A DNA stretch of 64,000 nt, taken from the NCBI RefSeq assembly GCF_026745355.1, contig NC_079205.1, positions 8,210,863 to 8,274,862 on the forward strand, given 5' to 3'. The first letter of the stretch is position 1, and the number at the start of each line of letters is the position of its first letter. The notes beneath the pieces were generated by a model. It did not search any database. It worked only from the letters and a program-made list of their open reading frames with translations, and was not told the origin of the DNA. This stretch comes from Beta vulgaris subsp. vulgaris. Its lineage: Eukaryota; Streptophyta; Magnoliopsida; Caryophyllales; Amaranthaceae. A program made the translations under genes and the position numbers. Below are positions 48,171 through 60,027 of this stretch, one piece after another.

Positions 48171-48769
48171 TCATTATCTTCATCTTCCTAGGAAATTATA
48201 TTTCTCGTTATTTTTTATATTAACCAACAACACCTTAATTGTAGTTAGTACAATATGGGATTTCATTTGAAATATGAGTGTGGAGTGTATTTTTTATTAT
48301 TAGTTGGACGGCGCGCTCACTATTGAGAGAATATAAAAAAAAAATCAGGATCTTCCCATTTTAAGAAATGTACCAATTAGATGTATAGATTAATATACAA
48401 TAGAGGGAGAACACAAATTCTTGGAAAAGACGGTCTCATGTTAGTCTTAACGTGAGACCTGGACAAATCCAAGAGATGTGTTTTTCAAAAATGCACCGTG
48501 TCTCACAAATTCTCACGATAATATTTTTGGCGAATTACTAGTTAAGTATTTTAGCACAATGGTTTAGAGCTCATAATCTATATGTAGACTTACATTAATT
48601 TTTAGTTAACATATCCAATACATTAGTTAGTGTTGTTTTATAATTAGTTAAGATCTATTGAGCATTATATAGTTTCTAATATAAATAAAGAAATAAACTT
48701 TTTTTTGTAAATCTAAAATGTCAAATACAAAAGACAATCTGAAAAGAGAACTTAAAACAACCTAGCATT

Positions 48770-49200
48770 TGGAGCTATTGTACCAATTTCAGTTTAGTTC
48801 TTAGAATATTTTTTTTTAGCCTTCTTAAAATTACTTTTCTTCCTTATACTTCTTCCCTTTATTTTGTTTTTGCACGATCAGAGTCTAAAATAACTAATAA
48901 TGTAGCTATGCTTAATGAGCATTGTTCTTATATAATTGGTTTTGTAGTTAAGACTTTGGTTATACTTGCAGCAATAGTCTTGTAGACTTCTCACATTACC
49001 TTTGTTGCATCTTCATTATCTTGGCTTTTGAGAACTTTCTTTCGGTTCCATATCGCCATGGCGTTAAGTTGATTATAATTGCTCCGGATATTTCTCTTTT
49101 CCACACTTTGCTCTTCGCATATCTAGTCCACCTTTTCCACATGTACTTATGTGGTATTGTTGTGATTGAACAAATAAGATACGTTATAATCTGATTTTTA
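48770..49200 (-). mobile_element. Possible LINE ORF2 C-terminal fragment
   Basis: The minus strand gives a broken translation with 'AMAIWNRKKVLKSQ', resembling the 'IW..RN' block downstream of the zinc-finger part of plant LINE ORF2. Stops and shifts are frequent. Weak evidence. Confidence 0.3.
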
Positions 49201-49954
49201 TGATATAATTAATATATTTCAATGCTTAACTAATATACTTCATTGCTTAACTAATTCATCCAGAAGCAAGTTAAGGCTATCACAACTAATAAGTCCAAAC
49301 ACTTAACTGATTCCAATGCTGGTTTGATGCACGTGCGTGATGTCAGCATGACATTAATTGATCTCACGTTAACATTAACCGTCTCTTTAAAAATGGACTC
49401 GAGAGAGAATTTATAATCACTCACAAGTTTATTACTTCTTTTACCTAACCAAACCACTACTAAATGAGGTATTATTAGATGTTAATATTTGTAAAAATTA
49501 TAATTTTTCTTGCGAATTATCTTAATTTTATTCGTGATTTATCATAAATTTTCTCATACAATAAGACCTAACAGTAATCCAAATTGCCTCTTTACTTTCC
49601 CTATATCTTAAAGTGCCTTGTTGTTGATGTCATTTTAATATAAAAGATAGATAGGAAAAAAATTAGGACACCTTCTCTTATAATAGAGTCAGTTTATGCT
49701 GTGAGACAACAATAATGTGACACATTTCCAGAAATTCAAAGACATCAACAATTGCTTGCGACATAGTCCACCATCCTGTAAGCTTTGTATTACTTTTACC
49801 CAAACAAGCAAGGCATAATCTCGTTCCAAATTCAATGATGCAAAGATGAGGATCATAACCAATATGACTACAACTAGATGGCACCATAGATATACATAGC
49901 TAATAAGCTAATATATCGCCACGTTAATACCGATATTTAATTCATATAGGTTAA
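49201..49954. other. Intergenic, nothing recognised
   Basis: AT-rich, with short minus ORFs lacking recognisable domains. Confidence 0.35.
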
Positions 49955-51224
49955 GGTTATATTTAGTTCACCTGAAATTTTTTGATCTGAACTTATTTTT
50001 TCTATCTGATCTGAACTTATTTTTTCTGATTTGATCTGATCTGATCTGATTTACAAGATCTTATCTTTTATAAAATATAATATTACTATTATATTATTAC
50101 TTTGTAATTTAATTATTATTATACAATACATTATAAGATCTTCTTTATAGTATTATTATTTTACTTCTATTACAACTTTTACACAACTTTTATTATTAAT
50201 AATAATAATTATTTTTATCGTTATTATAAGAACAACAATAATTATTATAATCATAATAATTATAATCATCATAATAATTATTATTACTAAAAATAATTAT
50301 ATAACTCAAGTCATTAATTTATTAGAGCACTTATATAATGTTTCACACTTTCCCTTGAAAAAAATATTTCACACTTTCCCTTGAAAAAATATTTCACATT
50401 TGAAAAGTCGACAGACTCAACTCTTTTTTTTCATATAAAATAAAATAAGATATACAAACAACTATGACTTCCGCAAAAAAGAAATAAATAGTGTGCAACT
50501 TCAAATAGCTAGAGAGATTTGGAATTCGGTAGGAAGAGGTATACCGAATCTAAATTTATAATTTGTATCTCACACTTAGCTTATTTTGAAATGTAATCCG
50601 AACTTAGTAGTTTCGTTGTCATGAATTTGAGCTATCATATTTTATATATTTCTTATTTTTGCGTCAATCTTATGTTCTTAACACGTGGCTTTTAATTTTC
50701 TATTATTTAATAACAACAGAATAACTTAATATAATGATAACAATGACATTTATAATGGTAACAACAAGATTAATAATAATTACCAATATTAATAATTAAT
50801 AAGTACAACAACAACAATAATCCATTTGAACAAATGTACTAGTAAATAACAATACTCCTTTTGTATTTTTTTTATCTTTCTCACTTAGAATCTTGACACT
50901 ATTCACAATTAGAGAGAATCTTTTAGATTTTTCTCAACATATAAAAAAAATATAGTCATTTGGGGTCGTGTTTGATTCGTCTCAATGAGTACTTTATTAA
51001 TATTCAATTATTATAATTTTTACTAATATGTAATGAAAGATATTTAATATAATAATGAATTTTTAAATATAAGCATGATCTGATCTGAACTGATCTGGTC
51101 TGATCTAATCTGATTTGGTCTGATCTGATCTGATATGAACTTATTTTCTGATCTGAACTTATTTTTTCTTATCTGATCTGATTAGATCTGAAATAAGCAA
51201 AAATAAGGTGAACTGAACATAGCC
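49955..51224. mobile_element. Harbinger/Tourist-like element with AGATC-rich ends (long copy)
   Basis: The left end GGTTATATTTAGTTCACCT and the complement of the right end (GGCTATGTTCAGTTCACCT) are inverted repeats. TAA flanks both sides (49952-49954 and 51225-51227), the target size of PIF/Harbinger elements. Both subterminal zones are arrays of 'gatctgatct'/'gaacttatttt' words. No transposase. Compared with 53113-53474 it holds an extra 847-bp insertion. Confidence 0.75.
50071..50917. mobile_element. 847-bp insertion inside the long Harbinger-like copy
   Basis: Flanked by direct copies of ATCTTTTA (50063-50070 and 50918-50925). The sister element at 53113-53474 has this octamer once, with matching sequence on both sides, so it serves as the empty site. 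The inserted DNA is AT-rich, includes a short direct repeat 'tttcacactttcccttgaaa' (50340-50390), and shows no clear terminal inverted repeat or ORF, so its class is unknown. Confidence 0.6.
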
Positions 51225-52241
51225 TAAGACTTAAGTTCAAGTATAAAACTTTGTTCATTTGGCCTCACATCATAATCATTTATCCCAATAGAAATAAGCT
51301 CATATAAATTATAATATACTTCTTCATTTTTTTATAAATTTGTAACAATTTAATTACACACTTACCAACATAGAACTTTAATTATTAATATCTTTCATTA
51401 TCAATTACTAAAAGTTATTAAAAGGTATAATTTATACATTGAAGCTAATCCAATAATATATAGTTATATAATAGCAATGTTTTTTTTTATACTTTAATAA
51501 GCAACAAAAATTAGGTCAAAATGAAGCATGTAAAGAGTGTAAAAGCAAGGCAAATTGTTGGAATTCTTTTTGAAAACGGAAGAAGTTCTATTACCTCTAT
51601 TATTTTATTATGTTCTTTTTGTTTACTTTTTCACGTTTGTCAATGTGTGTTTTAGATCTTGGTTATCTTTAATTATGCATTAATAAGTATTATGAAAATT
51701 TAAAATTCTTAATATAGTCATTGAGATGAATCAAGAAAGACCCGACCACTCACATGACTATCTTTTCTCTTATATATTGAAAGTTCTAATATAGATTGAA
51801 TTTAGAATATTCTGATCTTAATTATTAACTTTTAAATAGCGCTAAGATTTCAAATAGAAAAAAAAGGAAAATAGAGGGAGTAGTAATTAAAGTTTTCGAA
51901 TTTTGATTACCATTAATGTTGACATATTAAGGAAAAACCAGTAAGTCCAAAATAAAGTTCAGGACTAAATAATTCAACTTAGTAAAAATCAAATATAAGA
52001 AAGATAACTTAATAATGTCAACAAGTAACTAATTAATAAAAAGGCTAATTTTGTGGTGCTCTTTAATTAGACTCATCAAAAGTATCAATTTCTCCTAAGT
52101 CATCTTCAATCTAGATTGTTGATTATTTGATATATTGACATTAATTAAGTTTTGGACTAAAACTTCTATATAAAGTTACTCAAATAATGACTAATACATT
52201 TAAATAAGAACTTTTCTTTGACAAGTCAAAAAAGAAATACA
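51225..52241. other. Intergenic, AT-rich
   Basis: No gene. 51589-51885 may be an old Stowaway-type relic ('tacctctattattttatt' at one side, 'aaatagagggagtag' at the other), too diverged to call firmly. Confidence 0.35.
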
Positions 52242-52830
52242 TTTTTTTTAAAGAAAAATTTCATTAATCGAAGGTCAAACGACATATAGAATAAGTATTA
52301 AAGAAAAACAAGATATAATCAGACTACATCAGATCAATTTTTTGTTCGAAAATACTACAATGAACCAGATGGAGCACTATAGAGCAGCCTCTTTGTATTT
52401 GCTTATTCAAGCAGCTATTGATAGGGAGATCTATCATCCTGAAATAGTTTGGGGAAGAAATTTCTTGAGTTAACCATGTGGATCGTATCTGAATTTTCAG
52501 TACATTCATGTTGATAGTCTTGATGATTTTCAATCAATAATAACAATTTCTCATAGCATTTTTTAAACTTCCACGTGGAAGAGAATAAAATCAAACTCTA
52601 AACTCCCATGAAAGGAGAGGAAGAACCCAAAAATTGGGTAGAAAATTCTCAAAAAGAGAGATAGAGAGAACAAGGGATTATTAATAGAAGCAATAAAAAC
52701 TAGAAGATAAAAGAAGAATAATTACAGGCTTACCACTATCGAAAATATGATGATACCTCCAAACTATAAGAAAAGAATTAGGGTTTTCTTAGAGGAAGAT
52801 GAGAGAAGGGGAGGAGGCTAGGGTTTTTCC
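52242..52830 (-). repeat. Poly(A) retroelement family, copy C
   Basis: Read on the minus strand it starts with a CT-rich leader (52830-52720), passes a block like copy B (GAGAATTTTC, then 'catgggagttt'), and ends in a block with 'gtcgtttgaccttcgatt' and an A tract (plus-strand T run at 52243-52250). Related to 1-339 and 9120-9728. Non-coding. Confidence 0.5.
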
Positions 52831-53112
52831 CCAGCTTCCAACTTTACTAATACTATTAGTTACTTTATCATACATGAATAAATAAAAATTACTTAGGTAA
52901 AAAGAACATGCTCTTATCTAATTAACTAATAATACTAATAAAAATTATTAAAAGAGACGGTCTAATTAAAGTAGACCTAATCACTAAATGGATTAAACTA
53001 GTCACTGATCGAAAAAGATTAACTTAGTCACTATTGGCTTATTCTCTTTTTAATATTGGGTTTACTATTGACTAATTTTAATTTAAGAATAAACGGTCTT
53101 TTACAAGACAAA

Positions 53113-53474
53113 GGCTATGTTCAGTTCACCTTATTTTTGCTTATTTCAGATCTAATCAGATCAGATCAGATCAGATCAGAAAAAATAAGTTCAGATCAGA
53201 TCAGTTCAGATCATGCTTATATTTAAAAATCACTATATCTTTCATTACATATTAGTAAAAATTATAATAATTGAATATTAATAAAGTACTCATTGAGACG
53301 AATCAAACAAGACCCCACATGACTATCTTTTTTCTTATATATTTTGAAAAATCTAAAAGATAAGATCTTGTTATTAGATCAGTTCAGATCAGATCAGATC
53401 AGATCAGAAAAAATAAGTTCAGATCAGATCAGATAAGTTAAGATCAGAAAATTTCAGGTGAACTAAACATAGCC
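53113..53474. mobile_element. Harbinger/Tourist-like element with AGATC-rich ends (short copy)
   Basis: Ends GGCTATGTTCAGTTCACC and the inverted ...AGGTGAACTAAACATAGCC, flanked by AAA on both sides. Subterminal arrays of 'agatcagatcagatc'. The interior is the reverse complement of parts of 49955-51224. 362 bp, non-coding. Confidence 0.78.
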
Positions 53475-54045
53475 AAACTCTAATACTAAAAAGTAAAAAC
53501 TCATAATTCTATTCGATTTTAACACTCCAAGTAGACAGCTAACTAACGAAAGAGTACAATGATTACATACATAGCAGCTAATTAAGTAACATCAAGTAAT
53601 TATGTGACCTCTCATCAATATTCAAGAGTAGAGAACACTAATAATCTCTTCACAAACCACTCTTTTCTTTTCTTTTCTTTTTACCAAAAGTTGATTAATG
53701 TAAATGTATACGTGATGGCCTAATGGGCATAAAAAAAAAAGAATGCATGATATCTATCTCAATTCTCACATGGCTGACTGGCAGTTTGGACCGAACCCAA
53801 TCATTATTATCCTTAGTTAGCTACATAGTGCCCTACACTATTTACGGTACCTATAAATAATACTACTACTACTTTATGAACCAAGAAAAAGGAATGTTTA
53901 AGGAGTTTTCTTTAAGGAAAGGGCACATGAATTTATCAGGTTTCTTGTCCCCCTGTCCTTTTCTCCGAGGCTAACAGTCCGTTGTGAGCTTGTGACTCAA
54001 TACTACTCGTTCCACTTTGGAAATAAACTAGTAATGAATTATTAA

Positions 54046-54276
54046 GAGCTGGTTCGGTATTATTGTGGTTTTCTGTTTTTTGGTTTTTGATATTCAAAGT
54101 TATATGATATATGTTCTATAATGAATAAAAAATTAGTCAAATTTATTGGGAACATGATGATCTTGAAAACTGACAACTGAAAAGCGAAAACCACTTTTTG
54201 TGGTTTCCAGTTTTTGGTTTTTAGTTTTCAAAAAAAACTGAAAACTGAAAACAAAAAACGATAACGAACGAGGCCT
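54046..54276. mobile_element. Tourist-like MITE, first of an inverted pair
   Basis: Starts GAGCTGGTTCGGTATT and ends ...GATAACGAACGAGGCC, bounded by TAA on both sides (54043-54045, 54277-54279). The interior is rich in 'ggtttttggttttt'/'aaaactgaaaac'. 231 bp. Confidence 0.7.
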
Positions 54277-54279
54277 AAG

Positions 54280-54504
54280 AGTCCGGTCGTTATCGTTTTA
54301 TGTTTTCAGTTTTTAGTTTTTTATAATGAAAAATCAAAATCAAGAAATCAGAAAAAGTGGTTTTCATTTTTAGTTGTCAGTTTTCAAAATCATCATGTTC
54401 TCAATAAATTTGACTAATTTTTTCTTCATTATTGAACATATATCATATGACTTTGAAAATCCAAAAATCAAAAAAAGAAAACCATTGTATTACCGAACGG
54501 ACCC
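54280..54504. mobile_element. Tourist-like MITE, second of an inverted pair
   Basis: The interior and far end are the reverse complement of the first copy (...CCGAACGGACCC against GAGCTGGTTCGG). It shares the central TAA with copy 1 and is followed by TAA (54505-54507). Together they form a near-perfect hairpin of about 450 bp. Confidence 0.7.
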
Positions 54505-54507
54505 TAA

Positions 54508-55736
54508 CAATAATTGAATATTTTAGCTCTCACAAATAATATCGAATGTTACTAGTAATTCGTTACGGAGAGAGTACTAAACTTTGGTAAAAATAAATTA
54601 AATGAACTTGATCTGTATTAATATTAGTATGAACCAAAGTTCAATTAAAAAATAGTTCTTATTTTCATTATGTTGACACATGTGAATCTTTGGTGCCTGG
54701 ATTTATATGTTAACATCTCATTTTATAATTTGATCCATGCATAATGTATGAAAATTGTTTTGTTTTAAGTAGTTGTTTATTCCAATTTCATTGAATCCAT
54801 AATTATTAGAATCCATGTATTTAAAGTTGAAATAATATAAAATGTATAATTATATTCATGATACTCCAATATATAAAAATCCTTTGTTACAATATTTTAA
54901 AGTTTATAATCTCATAATTGTGATATATATTAATTTATAAATACGTAAATGAAATATAAAAAAACACATGAAAATGCACAAGATTTTTTTGTTTCATAAA
55001 TTTAAGATTTTAGGATGTTTCTCCTAAAATTTTGGTTTGAATATTAGCTCATGATTAAAATTTTGTATAATCATATCGTGTATTAAGAATATATTCTAAA
55101 ATTGGTTTATGACAACTGCATCCCGTGACTGATGTAGCTAATGTCATGGTGGAACATGTAATCAACTCTTTTTCATAGTTTTCGCTTTGCCCATTACTTC
55201 ATATACAAACTCATACTACTGGTACTCAATCATACAACCACGCACTTCAGCTCCTCCTTTCCATAATCTCGCTTAACCCCCCCCCCCCTTCTCTTGTTGT
55301 CTCCTACAATTTTTATTCTCTAAATTTTAGGTATTTCAAGGACGGCTACTAAATCAACGTCATTAGTGTAAAGGAGTAAAGGACCATTTGCTCGTCAGGT
55401 AAATGAAAATTCAACCTTTCGACAGCGAGAAATCCTAACATGATTTAGTGAATTCGAATATCCTCCGGCACATAGCTTCACATGGAAATATTTGTGGATC
55501 ATCATAGTACATTTTAATTTGATTTTATCAATTTGTTTGGGATCATTAGAGAATTTTGAGGGTTTTGATATGTTGCTGTTGTAACTCTATCTTATCCCTT
55601 ATTTATATACTTGAACAAACTTATTCAAACTTATTTTAATATTATTTTAAATTTTTATTCTCAATCTTATAAACAAAATATTTGTAATTATATCAAAAGC
55701 ATTTATTTTATTTACATTTAAAAGTTAAATACATAT
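54508..55736. other. Intergenic, AT-rich, nothing recognised
   Basis: No ORF or element ends recognised. A C run lies near 55278-55288. From about 55571 the sequence could already belong to the LTR-like remnant that follows. Confidence 0.35.
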
Positions 55737-56815
55737 GAAAAACTTTCCCATGGCACCTGCTCGGCCCTCAGCCATGTTACCTGCTCGGCCCTCGGCCATG
55801 ATACCCGCTCGGCTAGAGGAGTCAATTGGCCAGGGGAGCTGCTCGGCCTGGGCACCTGGTCGGCCAGAAGAGTCCCTCGGCTAGGGGAGCTACTCGGCCA
55901 GCGCACCTGGTCGGCTAGTGGAATCACTCGGCCAAGGGAATTGCTTGGCCAGCCTCAAGGCACCCAGTCGGCTAGCTCAAAGGCACCCCATCAACTCGAC
56001 CAGCTCGGCACGAGGTAGCTGCTCGGCCTCGACCTCGGCCTCGACCAACTCGGCTCGAGGGAGTTTCTCGGCTAGGGCACCAACTCGACCCGGTCGGCCA
56101 GCACTTACTCGGCCAGCCACGAACCAGCTATTTCGAGCACCGCCTCGACCAACCTCGAAGGCCCTTGCTCGGCCAGCCTCAAGGGCACCCCTTCAAGCTC
56201 GACCAAGGCCTCGCAAAAGTTCGGGGGCGTTGCCCCCTAACCCCCACCAAGGCGTTTCACCCCTGGACTCCGGTCAGCGAGACCCCCGTGCTTGGTTAAT
56301 CCTAGCGCCAGAAGATTTCCTCCACTATGATCCGGGATGAAGATTCGAGGGTCCCGTTCAATATCGGCAAAAATGCAATCACCTTATTCCGCCAATCAAC
56401 CAAACTAAAATGGCGATTTCCACTCTGATTACTTAACGTGGGGCTAATTGTTTGGGTCCATTTCTTGGACCAACCCACTTATGACAAAGTTACTAAAATA
56501 CCCCTACATCTAGAAAAGCCAATCCTCCACAACTGGAGCTAACTAAAGTACCCTCGTTTATTGGGGCTCCTATCCTCTATAAATAAGGTTTGTCTCCTCA
56601 GACAAAGGTAAGCAATTCGAAGCTACAAAACCCAGAGCATCTCTCTACATTGATCACTTTCTCTCTCTACCTCAATCATCAACTGACTTTAGCGTCGGAG
56701 GGGCGATCCTGGGACCACCCCGGGATAGGCTAACCTTGTTTTGCAGGATTCCGACGTACGGATAACGGAGCTCAGGCATACCTTCTTGGGACCTACATCA
56801 AGTCTCTCAGCATAC
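55737..56815 (+). repeat. Gypsy-like LTR remnant with a TCGGCC-rich tandem array
   Basis: The downstream half looks like a plant Gypsy LTR: TATA box 'ctctataaata' (about 56576), a CT-rich leader, then 'gactttagcgtcggagggg' and 'ttttgcaggattccgacg' (56690-56755), phrases common near the end of such LTRs. The upstream half (55752-56190) is a degenerate array around 'ctcggcca'. No second LTR or coding region is visible, so a solo LTR or fragment. Boundaries are unresolved. Confidence 0.55.
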
Positions 56816-57919
56816 ATTAGCATCCTCAGTTTCTTAGCAGAAACAATTACCATTGTTGTTCTCACCTAATAAGCATAAGAAGTTTGAATAAATGAGTTAA
56901 ATTAGGTTGACCTGCGAGATATATGAGTTCAATATGATCATTTTCGTTAACATGGTAGTAGTAATACCTTTCGTAAGTTTATTAATTACTCATAAAAGAC
57001 AAACTAAACAAAATAAGACACGAGTAACCCTTTCAATTTATATAAGTAACCTGACCTCTAATAATTATAAGTAACCCCAAAATAAAATATGAGTAACCCA
57101 TAATATTAATAAGTCAGCTCAAAGCTCAAAACAAGTATTTCACCTCAACATAGTACATAAGTAATCCCAACAATATAAATAATTTCTTATATTAATAAGT
57201 AACTTCAATAATTATAAATAACCCTGGTATATTAATTAGTAACCATAAATATAATAACTAACTTTATTTGGGGATTGGATGTACCATTAACTACATTATG
57301 ACCGGTCACATATAAGATTTAGTGTAATAATACCTTTTAATTATTGTGAACTTGTTCGTAATTTTGTGTGATGCCCGAATCTGTAAATTAGACGTTCCTT
57401 GTGTATTACATGAGCTTTCATGTATGACCTCTTAGTTGAATTTCCCAATATTATGTTTTACAATCTCTTTGTAAATGAGAATTGTGTATAGCAAAATACA
57501 GTGCCATTGTATTGTTGGTGGTTAGATGTAAATCAATCTATGTTAATATGTTATTAATCCAGGGTTCAAATCTTATCATGGATATTTTAATTTAATCATA
57601 TTTTTTTAGAGAGGAGTGCCACACATAGTGCATAAGCCTTAAAGTCAATGCTAGGATTTTTGTATGTATTATAGTACATGGATTTAGGTCAATGAGAAAT
57701 TTTGTAAATTAGGGTATTTTTGTTATTTGAATTAAAATGAGCATATTTTATGTGCAACTTTTTTCATCATGTGCATTTTTGGAACAAAATGTACATTTTT
57801 TGTCAAGCAATTTTTCTTATTATGTTCATTCAATCCTTAAAATTTGCACATAGCTAGATTCTTCTCATTTTAATGAATTTCTATTAGATTCCCCCCCCCC
57901 CCTACACACACATATATAT
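56816..57919. other. Intergenic, AT-rich
   Basis: 56995-57260 holds dispersed 'aagtaacc' words. 57540-57590 contains 'ccagggttcaaatct', like the internal 'aagggttcaaatcc' of the 46830 hAT element. No gene seen. Confidence 0.35.
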
Positions 57920-58160
57920 GAGAAATTTTCTGAGGTACCCTTGAGGTTTGGCTTAATTCTCAAAATACCCTAATTGAATTTTGAAGTTCAAAGTTTAAGT
58001 TTCAAGGGTACCTTAGAAAGTTAATGTACTTGAATTTCGGTGTATGATAAGGGTATTTTGAGCCCAAACACAAAGTTCAGGGGTATATGAGGAATTCCCC
58101 AAATGTGAGGAGTAATTTGAGAATTACGTCAAACCTCATGGGTACCTGATGAGGAAATTT

Positions 58161-58163
<3 letters not shown>
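57920..58163. mobile_element. Short MULE-like foldback element
   Basis: The left end GAGAAATTTTCTGAGGTACCC and the complement of the right end (GGGAAATTTCCTCATCAGGTACCC, read in parts) pair over about 50 bp, including 'aggtttg' and 'taattctcaaa' blocks. Flanks CATATATAT and TATATATAT match at 8 of 9, but the AT repeat makes this weak. The ends resemble those of 19495-20910. Confidence 0.55.

Positions 58164-58191
<28 letters not shown>
58164..58191. repeat. (TA)n microsatellite
   Basis: About 14 TA units immediately beside the foldback element. Confidence 0.9.
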
Positions 58192-58203
<12 letters not shown>

Positions 58204-58294
58204 CATATAGTTTAAATTAATTCTATTTATATTTTTTGACGGGTAAATATGATGCTTTTTTATGGGTAAACCAATTAACTATAATATAATGTTA

Positions 58295-59278
58295 CTAGCA
58301 TTTTTTGCACGCTATGCGTCATGCGTGCATGTCATATTAATACTTTTTCTCAATTAGTTATAAAAATTAAAAGTGTTACAAAATATTTGATTCGAATAGA
58401 TATTTACAATTATTTTTAATTAAATTTTTCTTAAATTAATGTTTTGTTGGTTTCTTTAGCTATTTGTTTATCATTATTCAAATATAGTATCAAGAGAAGG
58501 ACTTTGTGTATCAGGTTCAATCGTTGAATTTTAATAAGATGGAAGAGTTTGATTTATCTAATAGTGATTACTAAACAACAATCAATATTTAGATTTAAAA
58601 TATTATTAGTATAACTATTAATATGGAATTCAAGTTTTTATTTTCCTTCTAATTGTTAAATCAAGTTACTATTTAATTAAAATCAAAGGTTTTCACACAT
58701 ATGTAAGAATAGAAAAATTATTATTCTTAATTTAATATTTAATTAATATCTCAAATTCAATTCCATTGTTAACTTGTTTAATATACTCCCTCCGTTTCCT
58801 AAAGATATTCCCTCTTTCTTTTTAAGTGCGTTTCCAAAAGATCTTCCCACTTTTACTTTATTCCTTATTTGGACCCCCCCCCCTTTTACCCTCTCATGTC
58901 CTTATCATATGGTCCACCATTACATTAGTAATTCAATTTTACTCCCTTTCTCTCTCCTACTTTAACCCCTTTTATTTGTTTATTTATCTTAACCCCTTTT
59001 ATTTGTTTATTTATCTTAACCCCTTTTATTTGTTTATTTATCTTAACCACTTTCTCTCTCCTACTTTACTCACTTCACACCCCATACAAATGGATCCTCC
59101 TTGGTATTTGTAGGAACAATAACAAGGAAGATCTTTAGAAAATGGAGGTAGTATATGGCAAGTAGGATGAAGAAAATATTATTTAATATATATAGCACTT
59201 TCAATTCATTAAGAATATATAGTATGACTTTTTATAAGGGGACACCATCTTCCTCCCCCTTCACTTATATAATAGAGA
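58295..59278 (-). mobile_element. Non-autonomous Helitron, copy 2, interrupted by a MITE
   Basis: On the minus strand it starts TCTCTATTATATAAG (59278) and ends with a hairpin (GCACGC...GCGTGC, about 58310-58331), an A-rich spacer and CTAG (58298-58295) followed by T. Body blocks match copy 1 at 13073-13785 in the same order. A Stowaway MITE (58786-59151) sits inside, explaining the greater length. The base before the 5' end is G rather than the usual A. Confidence 0.75.
58786..59151. mobile_element. Stowaway MITE nested in Helitron copy 2
   Basis: CTCCCTCCGTTTCCTAAAGA at the left and the inverted ...TCTTTAGAAAATGGAGGTAG at the right, flanked by TA on both sides (58784-58785, 59152-59153). 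A 27-bp unit beginning 'aaccccttttatttg' is repeated three times inside (about 58964-59044). 366 bp. Confidence 0.82.
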
Positions 59279-59301
59279 CATTGTCAGTATAGTGCCTCAT
59301 A

Positions 59302-59644
59302 CTCCCTTCGGTCTTTATTAATTTACCCGTTTATTTTGTACAAAGTTTTAGGAGAAATAATGTTGTGGGACATAGAAAGAAAGAGAAACTATTGTTTTAT
59401 GTTAAAGTTGAAATGTATGTGTATAGAAAGTTAGTAATCCCACTATTTGACTCAAACCTGTTCTAAGAAAGTCGAGGTATTTCGAATTGTTTGTTGACAC
59501 GAACAAAGTTAGGAAAAACCTCTGAAATTATTTTAATATTGAACCTTGGACATATAATAATTTCGAATCATAATTAGAAAAAAAAAGGTAAACTAATAAG
59601 AAATATCCCAAAAAAAAGGGTAAACTAATAAAGACCGGAGGTGA
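59302..59644. mobile_element. Stowaway-like MITE
   Basis: The left end CTCCCTTCGGTCTTTATTAA pairs with a right end containing 'taaactaataaagaccggag'. TA precedes the left end; the right TA is lost. A partial second 'gggtaaactaata'-like block sits just inside the right end (59586-59600). Non-coding. Confidence 0.65.
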
Positions 59645-60027
59645 TCAGGAAATATATGAAATAGTTTTATCAATTATGCACTTAGTGGTGCTCAATAATC
59701 TGGTGACTGATGAGGTGTCCTTTTATACGTTCCCATGTAGAAGTACTAGTCTATGATAGTGATTTATTTTAATTGTTTTGAGAGGTCTATGAAAGTGATT
59801 AGTGAAGCTCTTGAAAGCCACTGATTGGGGGTCATCAGGACTGGAACCTCGAGGCACAAAAAATTTCATTAAGTTGTCCCCAAGCGTAATATGGTTTGTT
59901 CTTTTTCAGTAACTACTTGGATGACTGGCATTCACGACCTACTTGGCTATATTAGAGCAACTTTAATAGTTGTAATTTGAAAATTTTGCACAAAACCACC
60001 TTAAATTTTCACTTATTTAAAAGGGGT

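Noticed and set aside
55918..56340. 140-codon Arg/Pro-rich ORF
   Set aside because: A by-product of the TCGGCC-type repeat array and GC-rich LTR sequence, not a protein gene.
57552..57572. tRNA box-B-like 'ggttcaaatct' near 57560 and in the 46830 hAT element
   Set aside because: No matching box A at the right distance and no cloverleaf; it seems part of a repeat.
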